Source: Pisolithus tinctorius
Lineage: Eukaryota > Basidiomycota > Agaricomycetes > Boletales > Pisolithaceae
DNA length: 64,000 bases
Assembly (NCBI GenBank): GCA_024663395.1
Contig: JANFAH010000001.1
Location: 3,224,001 to 3,288,000 of the forward strand
Reading direction: 5' to 3'
This document shows positions 1 through 9,377 of this stretch, one piece after another. Positions within the stretch are counted from its first letter, which is position 1. Each line of letters opens with the position of its first letter. Under the pieces are notes generated by a model. The model made no database searches. It was not told the DNA's origin and saw only the letters and a list, made by a program, of their open reading frames with translations. Position numbers and translations under genes: made by a program.

Positions 1-10
1 CCCCCTTTCT
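1..10 (-). other. Polypurine tract of the Ty3 element
   Basis: On the minus strand the first ten bases read AGAAAGGGGG. This purine run directly after the pol stop is where plus-strand DNA synthesis is primed in LTR elements. It predicts that the 3' LTR begins at the base just outside the window with TGTAG. Confidence 0.7.
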
Positions 11-34
11 AAGCGTTGAAGTCCCCGACTTCAA

Positions 35-3000
35 CTACTCTCCATAAGGTTCTCCGGTCATATTACTGATGGCAGAGTCATCAAAATCAAAATCATTGTT
101 GTACAAGTCATTATCCTCGCTCTCAACGAGGGTACGATCATCTACCAAGGCGGGGGTAGCAATTCTGTCCTGTAAAGGACGACGAGGGCAGATGGAAGGG
201 CATTGGGCCTGAGTATGCCTGGGACGAGTGGCGTGACAAAGGGGACATTCATACAGTCTACAGTTGACGTGGATATGGCCGAGGCGACGGCAGACGTAAC
301 ACGCTTGACGATAGCGTGGGTCGGACGGAGTAAGGGGTATATCGAACTCGGTCAAGGCGTTCAGCACAGGAGACGGCGGCAACTGTGCAAGGGATTCGAC
401 GATGTTTAGCATGTAGTCAAGTTCTGCACGGGAGACGCCAAAGGCAGTCTCGGGGTCTACTTCGGACGGCGAGCTATGAGACTCGCAGGGTTGAGGGTTC
501 GGGCCTGATAAGCAACAGGCATGGGGTCTATCTGCTCTACGAAGAGAGCGGGACGAATGAGAGGAGGACGACGACGATGGTGCGGGAGGGGAGGACGACT
601 CGGAGGAAACTGGAGGAGAGGTTGCAGTTGAAGGTCTTCTAGACCCAGGCGGGGGAGGGGCGATCAACGTTGGATACTGACGAACATTATAAATGAGGTC
701 GGCGCCTCCAAGGACATCAAAAAGTTTAAGGAGTAAGGGAACCTGTTGGACAGTGATTTCATTCAGGATGGTACGAGTGGGGGAAAGAAGGGGATTCTGG
801 CGGTTGACATAACGGGAAAGTTCTTCAAGCCGAAGGGCTTGCATAGTGGCATGATATACAAGATCAAGAGGGGAGTCTTCGTCCACCTCATGATAGACAG
901 TGCCAATGACAGCGGGGTCAGCAATGAAGAGTCGGTAAGAAGCAATCATTTGATCGCTGGCGGGTTGCCGTTGGCGACGAGCGAACGGGGTGTGGCGACG
1001 AGAAGATTCACGAGGATAGGTGTAACGACGAGGGGGCATTTCGAGGGTGATGTTTCTGATAGAATGGGTGGTGCATCGAGTAGGTTGTTTTTGAGGGGAA
1101 AAGTCTTTGGGGAATCGTTTCTTATAGGCGGAGAGCATATCTTCCGCATGTTCAAGGTGTGATTCTTTTTGCCACGAGTTTTCGGAAGAAGGGTAGCCTT
1201 TCCATTTGATTAAGAAGGCGTGTCCGCGGCCGGACCTCTTATGGCCGACTATTGCCTCAACTTCGTACTCTTCTTCCTCATTGACCAGGTCAGGTGGTGG
1301 AGTCGGGAAGTTCGGTCCGTGAATGTCATTTTCACGATAGGGCGATAAGAGAGAAGCATGGAAGACATTGTGGATCTTCCATCGTGCAGGAATCACGAGG
1401 CGATACGTTATTGGAGATAGGACGTTGGAGATTGTGAAGGGTCCTTCTCGCTTTGGTGCTAGCTTCCTATTCTCATAGGAGCATTTCAAATTTCGTGCTT
1501 CTAGCCAAACCTTATCACCTTTCTGGAACGGGGTGAAGGGTCGTGACGAGCGGTCTTTCATCGTTTTTCTGGCTAGGTTGTGTGCTGCGAGGGCTTCCTC
1601 CCTAGCTTTTCGGAGTTGCTCGAGTCTAGACTCAGCAGCGGGGAGGTGGGTTTCCGCAATCAGAGACGGAAGGGGTTTCGGTTCATAGCCGTACATGAGG
1701 TAGAACGGCGATTGATGTGTGACGGAGTGGGGTCGGTGGTTGTGCACGAATTCTGCCATGGGAAGGTTGGTTACCCATGAGGTGGGATCATTCTGGCAGA
1801 AGATGCGGAGATAGGTCTCCACTTCTTGGTTTACACGTTCTGTTTCTCCATCGGTCTGTGGGTGATACGCCGTTGACAGGGCAAGGGAGTATCCCAAAAG
1901 GGATGCGAGTTCTTTTGCAAAGGTAGAGGCGAATTGAGGGCCTCGATCAGATATGATTTTGTCATACAACCCAAAGCGGGAGTAGACCTTCTTGAAAAAT
2001 AGTGCTGCGATATCAGCAGCGGAGGCAGTTTTCTTAGTGGGTGATAAAATTACCCCCTTTGTAAGCCCATGGTCTACCACGACCAAAAGGGAATCATAAC
2101 CGTTTGAAATGGGTAAGTCAGTAACCAGATCGCAAGAGATCTGTTGGAAGGGGCGGGTCGAGGTGGAAGGGATAGGCGTAAGGGGTGGTGTTGTCGGGTG
2201 GGTATTTGCTTTATTTTGCTGGCACACAGCACAGCCTTCAACGTATTTTTGGACAAAGGATGCAAGTCCAGGCCACCAGAATTCAGACGAGACGAGTTGT
2301 TGAGTTTTCAGGACACCAGGGTGTCCGGCAGAGGGATGATCATGGTGGTTGGACATGACGGTTCGTCGGAGGGTAGGGTCATCGGGGATATACACCCGGT
2401 CTTTGTAAAGCAACACCTTGCTGTCAAATCTCCAATCAGAGAGATGGGATTTAAACGGGAGTGGCATGTCGACGTTTTCGATGGCACGAAGTGCCGTCTG
2501 GACTACGGGATCTTTTTCGGAGGACGACACGACCTTCTGAGTAAGGTTGGTGTCAATAAGGTTGATGAACAAGGTCTGTGGAAGGAGGGTAACTCCTTTG
2601 TTGTCTCCATCATCCTCGGGGATATGATCAGGGCGGCGGGAGAGTGCATCTGGTGCTGCCAGGTCTTTGCCTGGGACATGTTCCATCTGCAAATCAAAGT
2701 CTGCAAGATCGAGGAGCCAGCGGGCTTGGCGACGATTCAAGTTTTGCGGTGACTTGAAGTATGTCAGGTTTTTATGGTCTGTGAAGACCTTAACCGGGAA
2801 AGGGGATCCATGAAGATAATGTCTCCAAGACTTTAACGCTCGAATAACCCCAAGTAGTTCTCTGTCATATATGTCGTAGTTTCTTTCTGCGGGGTTAAAC
2901 GATTGGGACAGAAAGGCACAAGGCTGCCATTGTCCATTTGAATCTTCTTGAAGGAGGACTCCTCCTGTCGCGTACTTGGACGCATCGGTAGTAATTGCGA

Positions 3001-4504
3001 ATGGTCGAGAGGTATCAGGCATCCGAAGGGTCGGTTGTGCCATGAAGATTCTTTTTAGGAGCTCAAAGGTGTCCTGACATTTTCTTGACCAACTCCAATC
3101 GACCGTTTTCTTGGTAAGGTCGATGAGTGGTCGTGCAATGTCCGAGTAGTAGGGGACAAATCTTCTGTAAAAGTTTGCGAATCCTAGGAAGGATCGCACG
3201 TCTTTGACCTTCTTAGGGACGGGCCATTCAGCGATGCCCTGGACTTTGACGGGGTCCATGGCGACAGTGTTTTCTTCGATAATCATGCCAAGGTATTCCA
3301 CCTCAGCGAGGTCAAAATGACATTTTTCCAGTTTCAGGGGGAGAGAAAGCTCTCTCATTCTTTCGAGGACACGACAGGTTCTTTGTTTGTGTTCTTCAGG
3401 GTCGTTTGAGAAGATGAGGAGGTCATCCATGTAGACGACCAACCATCCTTCAGCGATCATGTCTCGGAAAGAGTCATTCATGAATCGCTGGAAGGTAGCC
3501 GGGGAGTTGCAGAGACCGAAGAACATGACGGTGGGTTCGAAAAGTCCTTTATGTGTGATAAATGCCGCCTTCCATTGGTCTCCTTCTTTGATGTGGACAT
3601 TGTTGTAGCCAGATCTGACATCCATCTTTGTGAAGATGGAGGCTCCTTTCAGTTTATCGACGAGATCTGAAATGAGGGGAAGGGGGTAGGCATCCTTCAC
3701 CGTATTTTTGTTCAGATATCTATAGTCTTGGCAGGGTCGCAGGGAGCCATCCTTCTTTCCTACGAAGAAGAAGGGGGCAGCTTGGGGAGATTTTGAGGGG
3801 CATATTTTTCCCTCTCGAAGGTTTTCTTCGATAAACTTTTCTGCGGATTCTCGCTCAGAGGGAGAGAGAGGGTATGCTTTAGCCACCTTGGGAACGAAGT
3901 CCTCTACAAGGTTTATGGCATGGTCGTATGGTCGTGACGGAGGTAAAACTCCGTCAGATGGTTTTTCGAAGACCGAGGCGAAGTCCTTGTATTCTTCAGG
4001 GAGAACAGCCTTCGGTTTCTTCTTATGTTCTTCCTGGGCTAGTTCCGTAGCTGTGGTGATCTTTCGAAGAAGACTATTGTTGGGATTAATCTTCTTTGCT
4101 TCTTCGACAAGTTTTCCAACCGACATCACGAAGTGTGCTCGGATGGTTTCATCTTCTGGTTCTTCGTAATCCATGAATTTGTTTATCCCCTTCTTTTCAG
4201 CAGGGGACACAAGATTCACAGTTGGTTCCTCGACAACAGCGGACAAGACGCTGCATCCTAGCTCTTTCGATCTATCAGTTTTCTCATCGATAGACAACGT
4301 GCCCATCCTCCAGTCCACAACAGGGTTGTTTTCTTGGAGCCAGGGGAGACCCAAAATGATGTTTTCTGTCCCACAGTTGATGATGTGGAAAAAGGACTGG
4401 TGAACGAGTCCTTTAACTTTGAAGTAAAGGGTGGCGGAAAACAATATTCTTCCTTTAGAGTTTTGGGTTCCATCGGCGTTTTTGGCGAGGATGGGTTCAG
4501 CGAG
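35..4504 (-). CDS. pol: Pol polyprotein: protease C-terminus, RT, RNase H, integrase, chromodomain, Cys-rich tail
   Basis: Open from just after an in-frame TGA (4505-4507) to the stop at 35-37; there is no ATG of its own, so it must be reached by readthrough or belong to a once continuous pro-pol frame. The start holds the retropepsin C-terminal part (ILGLPWL). RT shows YMDD. RNase H has TDAS and the DRELL region. Integrase has an H-H-C-C zinc finger (HPSAGHPG and CAVCQQ) and a D,D,E core (CDLVTDLP, ISDRGPQF, GETERVNQ). A chromodomain follows (FLIKWKGY). Beyond it about 330 residues continue in frame: basic, Ser/Pro-rich, ending in a Cys/His cluster with CYVCRRLGH and CPLCHATRP and an acidic tail. 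That extension is longer than the usual chromovirus end and may be a fused extra domain. The copy looks fairly young. Confidence 0.93.
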   Translation of the reverse strand, partial: LAEPILAKNADGTQNSKGRILFSATLYFKVKGLVHQSFFHIINCGTENIILGLPWLQENNPVVDWRMGTLSIDEKTDRSKELGCSVLSAVVEEPTVNLVSPAEKKGINKFMDYEEPEDETIRAHFVMSVGKLVEEAKKINPNNSLLRKITTATELAQEEHKKKPKAVLPEEYKDFASVFEKPSDGVLPPSRPYDHAINLVEDFVPKVAKAYPLSPSERESAEKFIEENLREGKICPSKSPQAAPFFFVGKKDGSLRPCQDYRYLNKNTVKDAYPLPLISDLVDKLKGASIFTKMDVRSGYNNVHIKEGDQWKAAFITHKGLFEPTVMFFGLCNSPATFQRFMNDSFRDMIAEGWLVVYMDDLLIFSNDPEEHKQRTCRVLERMRELSLPLKLEKCHFDLAEVEYLGMIIEENTVAMDPVKVQGIAEWPVPKKVKDVRSFLGFANFYRRFVPYYSDIARPLIDLTKKTVDWSWSRKCQDTFELLKRIFMAQPTLRMPDTSRPFAITTDASKYATGGVLLQEDSNGQWQPCAFLSQSFNPAERNYDIYDRELLGVIRALKSWRHYLHGSPFPVKVFTDHKNLTYFKSPQNLNRRQARWLLDLADFDLQMEHVPGKDLAAPDALSRRPDHIPEDDGDNKGVTLLPQTLFINLIDTNLTQKVVSSSEKDPVVQTALRAIENVDMPLPFKSHLSDWRFDSKVLLYKDRVYIPDDPTLRRTVMSNHHDHPSAGHPGVLKTQQLVSSEFWWPGLASFVQKYVEGCAVCQQNKANTHPTTPPLTPIPSTSTRPFQQISCDLVTDLPISNGYDSLLVVVDHGLTKGVILSPTKKTASAADIAALFFKKVYSRFGLYDKIISDRGPQFASTFAKELASLLGYSLALSTAYHPQTDGETERVNQEVETYLRIFCQNDPTSWVTNLPMAEFVHNHRPHSVTHQSPFYLMYGYEPKPLPSLIAETHLPAAESRLEQLRKAREEALAAHNLARKTMKDRSSRPFTPFQKGDKVWLEARNLKCSYENRKLAPKREGPFTISNVLSPITYRLVIPARWKIHNVFHASLLSPYRENDIHGPNFPTPPPDLVNEEEEYEVEAIVGHKRSGRGHAFLIKWKGYPSSENSWQKESHLEHAEDMLSAYKKRFPKDFSPQKQPTRCTTHSIRNITLEMPPRRYTYPRESSRRHTPFARRQRQPASDQMIASYRLFIADPAVIGTVYHEVDEDSPLDLVYHATMQALRLEELSRYVNRQNPLLSPTRTILNEITVQQVPLLLKLFDVLGGADLIYNVRQYPTLIAPPPPGSRRPSTATSPPVSSESSSPPAPSSSSSSHSSRSLRRADRPHACCLSGPNPQPCESHSSPSEVDPETAFGVSRAELDYMLNIVESLAQLPPSPVLNALTEFDIPLTPSDPRYRQACYVCRRLGHIHVNCRLYECPLCHATRPRHTQAQCPSICPRRPLQDRIATPALVDDRTLVESEDNDLYNNDFDFDDSAISNMTGEPYGE

Positions 4505-4741
4505 TCATTGAGTGGGGATCCGGTGCTTTCGCACAAAGCCCCAGTCGATGCAAGAAATTTCTGCTCCAGAATCAACTAGAGCGGTGGTTTTGACGACTTT
4601 CAGAGTAGTTCCTGATGCGTAGAGGGAGATGGGAATCTGCATAGTACGTTCGGGTGTAGATGTTACAAGTACAGGTGCAACAGAAACTAAACTGTCCTTA
4701 GTTTGGGGAACATCTGGCGTCAACGCAGAGTTCCCATTCAA
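4505..4741 (-). pseudogene. Retropepsin N-terminal part, ended by an in-frame TGA
   Basis: This frame carries the aspartic protease active-site signature DSGAEIS near its middle and stops at TGA (4507-4505). Translation past the TGA runs in the same frame into the GLPWL region of the same protease, so only this codon separates the two halves. The frame begins one base back from the gag stop: gag ends GAT TTT TGA, and the -1 frame continues TTG AAT. A single CGA to TGA change would explain the stop, but readthrough is possible too. I cannot decide between them from one copy. Confidence 0.75.
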
Positions 4742-5850
4742 AAATCCTTCCCAAGAGCTCTAGCAATGTCAACTAGAGCGATGGATGGACCAGCGACTTT
4801 TTCTTCATTGTCGCTTTCTTCTACTTCCACAATTTTGCGGATCTTCTTTACTTTCTTTTGGGGAGTTTTCCCCTTGTCTGGACATTCTCGGGAGAGGTGT
4901 CCTTTGTTTCCACAGCCGAAACATCTTCCTTCTTTGATGTGACGGTCTCGTTCTTCTTTGGAGAGTCTCACTCCATCCATGTCCATAGCGTTTGGATCTT
5001 TTTCTTCAGTAAAATTGTTCCTTGGGTGGAATGTCTTCTTTTCTTTCCTTCCAAAGGTTTCATTGACCTTTCTCCATTTAGCGTTGAACTTTTGTGCTTG
5101 GGTGTACCACTCAGTAATCTTGGTGGGAGTGGTTTCCATCATGTGGATCCGGTTCGCGATGAAAGGTTTGAGTCCTTGTGAGAAGAACTCAATCAAAGCG
5201 ACGTCTTCCGTGATGGTAGAGTCGGCGGCAGCAGTTCGGAAATCGGTGATATACTGTTCGACCGATTCTTTTTGTTTTAGGGTACGTAGTTTGGCGATGG
5301 CAGTACCCACGGTGTCTGCGGAGGTGAATGAGGCTTTGAAATCTTTTATAAAATCGGCAAAGGTGCCGAAACTCGGAGGATTCTTTTCCAGAGACGTTTT
5401 CTGGAAGGTAGCAGCCCAAGAGCGGGCAACGTCTTTCTTCATGTACGACAGCGCATAGACAACCTTTTTGGTGTCGGAGTCGTACAATTCTTCATTGACC
5501 AAGAGGTAGGTCTGTACGGAGTACAGCCAGCTCATGGCGTTCTTTTGGTTTCCATCAAAATCAGATGGAGCGCCAATCTTCAGTTCAGTGGCTTTGGTGG
5601 CATTGCCAACCAGTGCCTTCGATGATGAGCCAGACATCGTAATCTGTGGTGGGGGCGGCGGTGTAGGGAAGAGTGGTGGGGGACTTGGTTGGATGGGGGT
5701 ACCAAGTGACACGAGTGACTGGGAGAAAAGGTTCGAGAGAATTCCAGAGGTGAAACCTCTATCTGGCTGTTCGGGTTCGTTGGAGGAGGTGTCTGTGATA
5801 GTGCTCTCCTGTTCTTCGTCGGATGACGATTCTTCACGAGTGGGTCGCAA
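4738..5850 (-). CDS. gag: Gag polyprotein with CCHC zinc knuckle
   Basis: 370 codons are open; the first ATG in frame is at 5637 (MSGSSSKALV), giving about 299 residues, while the open frame continues upstream without ATG to a TGA near 5896. The middle part (WLYSVQTYLL through RNAEW-like helical segments) matches the retrotransposon Gag core, and a zinc knuckle CFGCGNKGHLSREC follows. The product packages element RNA into particles. Its stop codon (4738-4740) overlaps the protease frame. The tail before the stop is lysine- and acid-rich. The start is uncertain: ATG 5637 or a non-AUG codon upstream. Confidence 0.88.
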   Translation of the reverse strand: MRPTREESSSDEEQESTITDTSSNEPEQPDRGFTSGILSNLFSQSLVSLGTPIQPSPPPLFPTPPPPPQITMSGSSSKALVGNATKATELKIGAPSDFDGNQKNAMSWLYSVQTYLLVNEELYDSDTKKVVYALSYMKKDVARSWAATFQKTSLEKNPPSFGTFADFIKDFKASFTSADTVGTAIAKLRTLKQKESVEQYITDFRTAAADSTITEDVALIEFFSQGLKPFIANRIHMMETTPTKITEWYTQAQKFNAKWRKVNETFGRKEKKTFHPRNNFTEEKDPNAMDMDGVRLSKEERDRHIKEGRCFGCGNKGHLSRECPDKGKTPQKKVKKIRKIVEVEESDNEEKVAGPSIALVDIARALGKDF

Positions 5851-5920
5851 CGGCGCCCAACGTCGGTTGTTTCGGGGGTTCGTGGTGGTTCACTAAGCAG
5901 TGACCGATTTGGCCAAAGGC

Positions 5921-6420
5921 TGTAGACTTGAGCTTTTGTTATGCTCGACCGAAGTCAAGACGTAGGGAGAGCTCAAACACAGACTAAGGTTTCTACCGAG
6001 CAACGGCTGCAGTAACCTCTGTAAACGACAGAGGATTTAGGGCGACGCCGGTAAGAGTGGTCCTTGTAAGGGACACTGAAGGCGAAGTTCTGAGAACGCT
6101 GCGTATAATTGAACAGCTCAAGTCTGGATCTCCAGGACTTGAGCCAGCAGTCTAAATACTACACAGAGACGGACCATGAGGCGTCCGCATGTAACGAGGT
6201 AACTACGCCATTGGTTGAACAACGGCGACACATGTCCTAAGCATGTAGCGAGCTAGTAACGCTAGTGGTGGAAACAGAGAGCCGTCGGATCAGAGAGAAG
6301 ACGGCTCTAAAAGGAAATTAAGTCCAACGGATCACAAACGAGGTAAACGTACAGCAAGAAGGGAAAAGTTAGGGGTGAAACGTAACAGTTAGTGGATGAT
6401 CCAACAAGGAAAAAACTACA
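5921..6420 (-). repeat. 5' LTR of the Ty3 element
   Basis: The 500-bp segment starts TGTAG and ends CTACA on either strand, a 5-bp terminal inverted repeat with canonical TG...CA ends. It lies between the gag leader and host sequence. After the LTR, on the element strand, GCCTT separates it from TGGCCAAATCGG, a candidate primer-binding site that I could not match to a known tRNA. The partner LTR is not in the window, so the boundaries rest on the terminal repeat and on the disrupted host gene. Confidence 0.8.
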
Positions 6421-6425
6421 TTACC
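6421..6425. other. Target-site duplication, one side (TTACC)
   Basis: The five bases directly outside the LTR. The matching copy would lie beyond base 1, past the other LTR, so the duplication itself is not seen. Confidence 0.45.
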
Positions 6426-6897
6426 TTTACATACCGATCCCAAAGATCGGCATTGTCCAGCGAGATCATCGCACCGTGCTCGTCGTCGTAAGCAAAGCCA
6501 GAGGCCACCGATTTAAGATCGGCGATGGCGTAGTAGGATTTTTTAAGCTGGATAATTGTTAGCAAGGCAAAAAAAAAAGAATGATATGACGACTTACTGC
6601 CTTGAACTTCCGCTCACACGATTCAGCTGTCTTATCGCCGTTATCTGGACCCGGTGGATGATTATGAGCCATGTGGGCTGCTGCGGTGTTCCACGTAGCC
6701 TTCTTAAAGTTCCCATCGCCAGCCTGTGAAAGATGAGAGGCCAAGAAATCCAATAACGCGCCTTCCTCCTCTGTTGTCCATACCGCAGCTTTCTTGCGAG
6801 TCCTGGGTGGAGGCAGGGGGTTCCACGGGTCTAGAGGATTGATTGTAAGGCCGTGCGAGCGCAACGAGCAGGTTGATCCCGCAGATGAGCCAGACAT
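6426..6897 (-). pseudogene. Myb/SANT-like DNA-binding protein gene, cut by the Ty3 insertion
   Basis: Exon 1 (6598-6897, ATG at 6897, 100 codons) encodes a Ser-rich start, a basic linker (PPPRTRKKAAVWTTEEE) and a trihelix/Myb-like segment (GALLDFLASHL, then FKKATWNTAAAHM). A GTAAGT donor and a CTAAC...CCAG acceptor join it to exon 2 (6426-6547), which reads SGFAYDDEHGAMISLDNAD then LWDRYVK. That is the usual order of the fungal Myb/SANT-like domain. The Ty3 LTR begins right after the YVK codons, where family members continue for tens to hundreds of residues. Such proteins are common near mobile DNA in basidiomycetes (family knowledge). The 3' part should lie beyond the element, outside the window. 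Confidence 0.75.
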
Positions 6898-7886
6898 TCG
6901 ATGATCGTAGTAACTGGGTGACAATGGTTCGTACCTCAGGTGGATGCACGTGACAGTTCACATCACATGAGCCTCTTAACCGAAGCTGAAGTCGAAAACT
7001 TGGACTTCGCATTCACAGGGTGAACAGTGCCTGAAACTTTGGGGTGACGGTGCGTTACATTCTGTGACATTTTGTGACGGCCAACTAGTGGGGAGGCAAA
7101 CTGTGTGGTAGGCGATAGTATAGGTAATGCACAATTTCGCCACACCATGTCACTCCTGACAGGCATCTCCGCACGCATAAATTAAGCTCCGCAGTGTTAA
7201 CAATTACTTCGCTGATTTCCCTATTTAAGCGGAGTCTGACACGTGTGACGCCCCTATACTTGCTTTTTGTCACACTCTAGCACAATCATGAATATTGCAG
7301 TCGAGTCTTCCTATGTCTCACCGAACTGATGTACTGTGAATGTTTGTTTGGATACGGTGCGACTAACCCGAAAAATTTGAGTCCAATGCCCTAGTAGATC
7401 TCTGGGATCTGGGTCAAATGCCATAAAAATGGGGTGGTTCCCACCACCTTCCTTGAAGTTTGCATGCTGGAAAGCTACCACATTACATTTTGTTTGCATT
7501 GAAGCACACTAGCTAGTAGAATATGCCTCTGGCAATGTGCCTATGATGTTATATTATGAATATCTTGAGTGTTGTGGGCAGGGAACACAATTGTGCATTA
7601 CCTGTCCATTGTGCATTGCTCGTCACATGATAGTACCAGAATTCTGGAACCCACGAAGGTAGCAAACGAGACTAGTACTTCCAGCTTCCGCCTTTGCCGA
7701 AGGTTCATCCACTATGCACGCACCTTCCGCAGATTTAGAACCTCAAGACCATATACTGACAACCAGGAGCAGTACAGTCCGACTTGAGATTCTCCCCTGA
7801 GAGAGGAAGTTTTGTGTAAGTCGTGACGTGGTATACCAAGTTCGTAACGACACTAAGCAGAAAACAAGTGTCAAAACTCATGACAC
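6898..7886. other. No gene recognised; relic flank of the duplicated MFS unit at its right end
   Basis: Short frames only, none protein-like. About 7630-7886 resembles the sequence downstream of the two intact MFS genes (near 24880-25560 and 29580-29900): a diverged tract with cagatttaga, gagcagtac and the closing catgacactttt. The left part (6930-7600) shows nothing I can name. Confidence 0.5.
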
Positions 7887-8471
7887 TTTTGCTCGGAGGA
7901 ACGAGTTCCTCCGTAATGGTTTTGAGAGGATTGGCCTGTTTTGCCGATGTGCTTGCAGCACGGCGTTTTTTTCCTGAAGACATACAAAATAACACTAGTC
8001 GGAGCCTCATACGGCTCATGCGGCCATACCAACGACACGTTCGTATTGCATATACCCAAAGAAGTGTATAATGGCGGCCTGACGCTCAGCAGAACAGCCG
8101 CCACGATATTCCGGACGCCAGAGTGTGCAAAAATAGCAGATGCCGACATCGTTGGGTAAAGGTCGATGTAATAATTGAACAACGAGAGCTATTACAGATC
8201 GGTCATTCCCGTTCCAATCGAAACCCCTGAAATTGTGGGGAAAAACTAGTGTATGTCCAGGCGCGCCGAGGACGTTAACCAGGATAACCCGAGGGGAATG
8301 AGAAGCGATGCAAGAAGAACGCCAAGTAGACGAGCTTCGGGTTGTGCCATGCCTCTGGGGAAAAACAATATAGACATTCATATTATGAGGGCTATCAAAC
8401 CATCGTTTCCGTTTGCATCAATGGCGAGGACCGTGATCAGAAAGAAGAACGCACGAAAGGAACTAGGACAT
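7887..8471 (-). pseudogene. MFS transporter, degenerate copy 1
   Basis: This matches the 3' exon (7887 to about 8340) and then, directly, exon 1 (about 8385-8471) of the MFS genes at 25564-28071 and 29902-31718. Everything between, roughly exons 2-6, is deleted. The ATG equivalent (8471-8469) is followed by TAG at codon 3 and further stops, and the C-terminal part is frameshifted. Recognisable stretches include YYIDLYPTMSAS and YTSLGI. The 5' flank also aligns with the other copies, so it arose by duplication of a genomic segment rather than by reverse transcription. Not functional. Confidence 0.85.
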
Positions 8472-9377
8472 GGCCTCGATCGATAACCTTGGATCTTCCG
8501 CTATCTGTCACACCTCCACTGTTCCTGTCAAGCCATTGCATTGTGAACACGAGCGGTAAGTTGAAGGTTGAACGTTCTGATCTTCGGATGCACACCGAGA
8601 TGATGTTGTTTCACCAAAGAAAGGCACGGCAAGCTGAAACAGAAATCCGGCAAGTATTGTGGATATCGGTGGTCGACCGGTGGGGAAACACTGCGGGCGT
8701 TTCCTGATTCCATCGGTTCACCAGACTCCAGAGTTTCAACTTGTTGACCAGTTCCAACACGTCCGTCTGGCAGAGATGGATGGAACCGACACTCTCACAC
8801 TCAGGGAAGGTCAGGGATCCCAGAAAAAGAGTGTGGTCGCTGGAATGTACTTTCTTCTAATCGGAATTTTGGCCGGGTCAGATTGGCAGGACTTGAGCTT
8901 TATGTCATAGGCCGCCCATATTTAATTAACGTCAACGGGATCTGAGCTACTACCGGGTTAACATGGTGTTGGTGTACTGCACCAGAAGAACTGGGTGGTC
9001 CGCAACGAATCCTCTCCTCCATATGAGGACAATGCCGTCCTGTGCCGTGCATAGAATCGATTATCTGGTGAAGTGACATTTACTTGGCTACGCGTAGCAG
9101 ATGTGGGATCAGAGCAGAGAAGTTCGCGATTGCGCAATCAACAAACCGGACCCCGAACACCACTGCTTTCCCCCTTCACTTTGTGGCACAAGGCGGCCAA
9201 TACCGCCTGCCGTAACATCATTTCGAAGAACACAGTACTTGGAAAGCCACGGAAGTTCTGTTCCGAAGACTTCCAGGAAATGAAGTGGAATCAGATCCTT
9301 CCAGAAAGAATAATTACTAGTTTACACAATCTCTACAAAAGCCAGCTTTTACTTATTCAAGTGTCAGCGCGCTTCAG
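8472..9377. other. Duplicated 5' flank of the MFS unit, then unassigned DNA
   Basis: About 8472-8730 aligns with the regions upstream of MFS copies 2 and 3 (shared words such as gtcaagccattg and tgattc.a.cggttc.cca). From 8730 to 9377 I see only short frames, including an 83-codon one (8659-8910) without family resemblance. Confidence 0.5.

Larger units (their letters stand above)
1..6420 (-). mobile_element. Ty3/gypsy chromovirus LTR retrotransposon (3' LTR outside window)
   Basis: Order on the minus strand: 500-bp LTR (5921-6420), gag, protease, reverse transcriptase, RNase H, integrase, chromodomain, C-terminal extension, then a polypurine tract at 10-1. The second LTR should start immediately beyond base 1. 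Gag and the protease frame overlap at a -1 shift, and one in-frame TGA interrupts the protease, so the copy may be inactive or may depend on recoding. RT and integrase catalytic motifs look intact. The element lies inside a Myb/SANT-like gene and is flanked at its known end by TTACC, the probable 5-bp target duplication. Assignment to chromoviruses rests on the domain order (RT-RH-IN-chromodomain), which I read directly. Confidence 0.95.

Noticed and set aside
5841..5862. GGGCGCC motif as primer-binding site of the Ty3 element
   Set aside because: It lies inside the gag open frame, 60-80 bp from the LTR end defined by TGTAG...CTACA.
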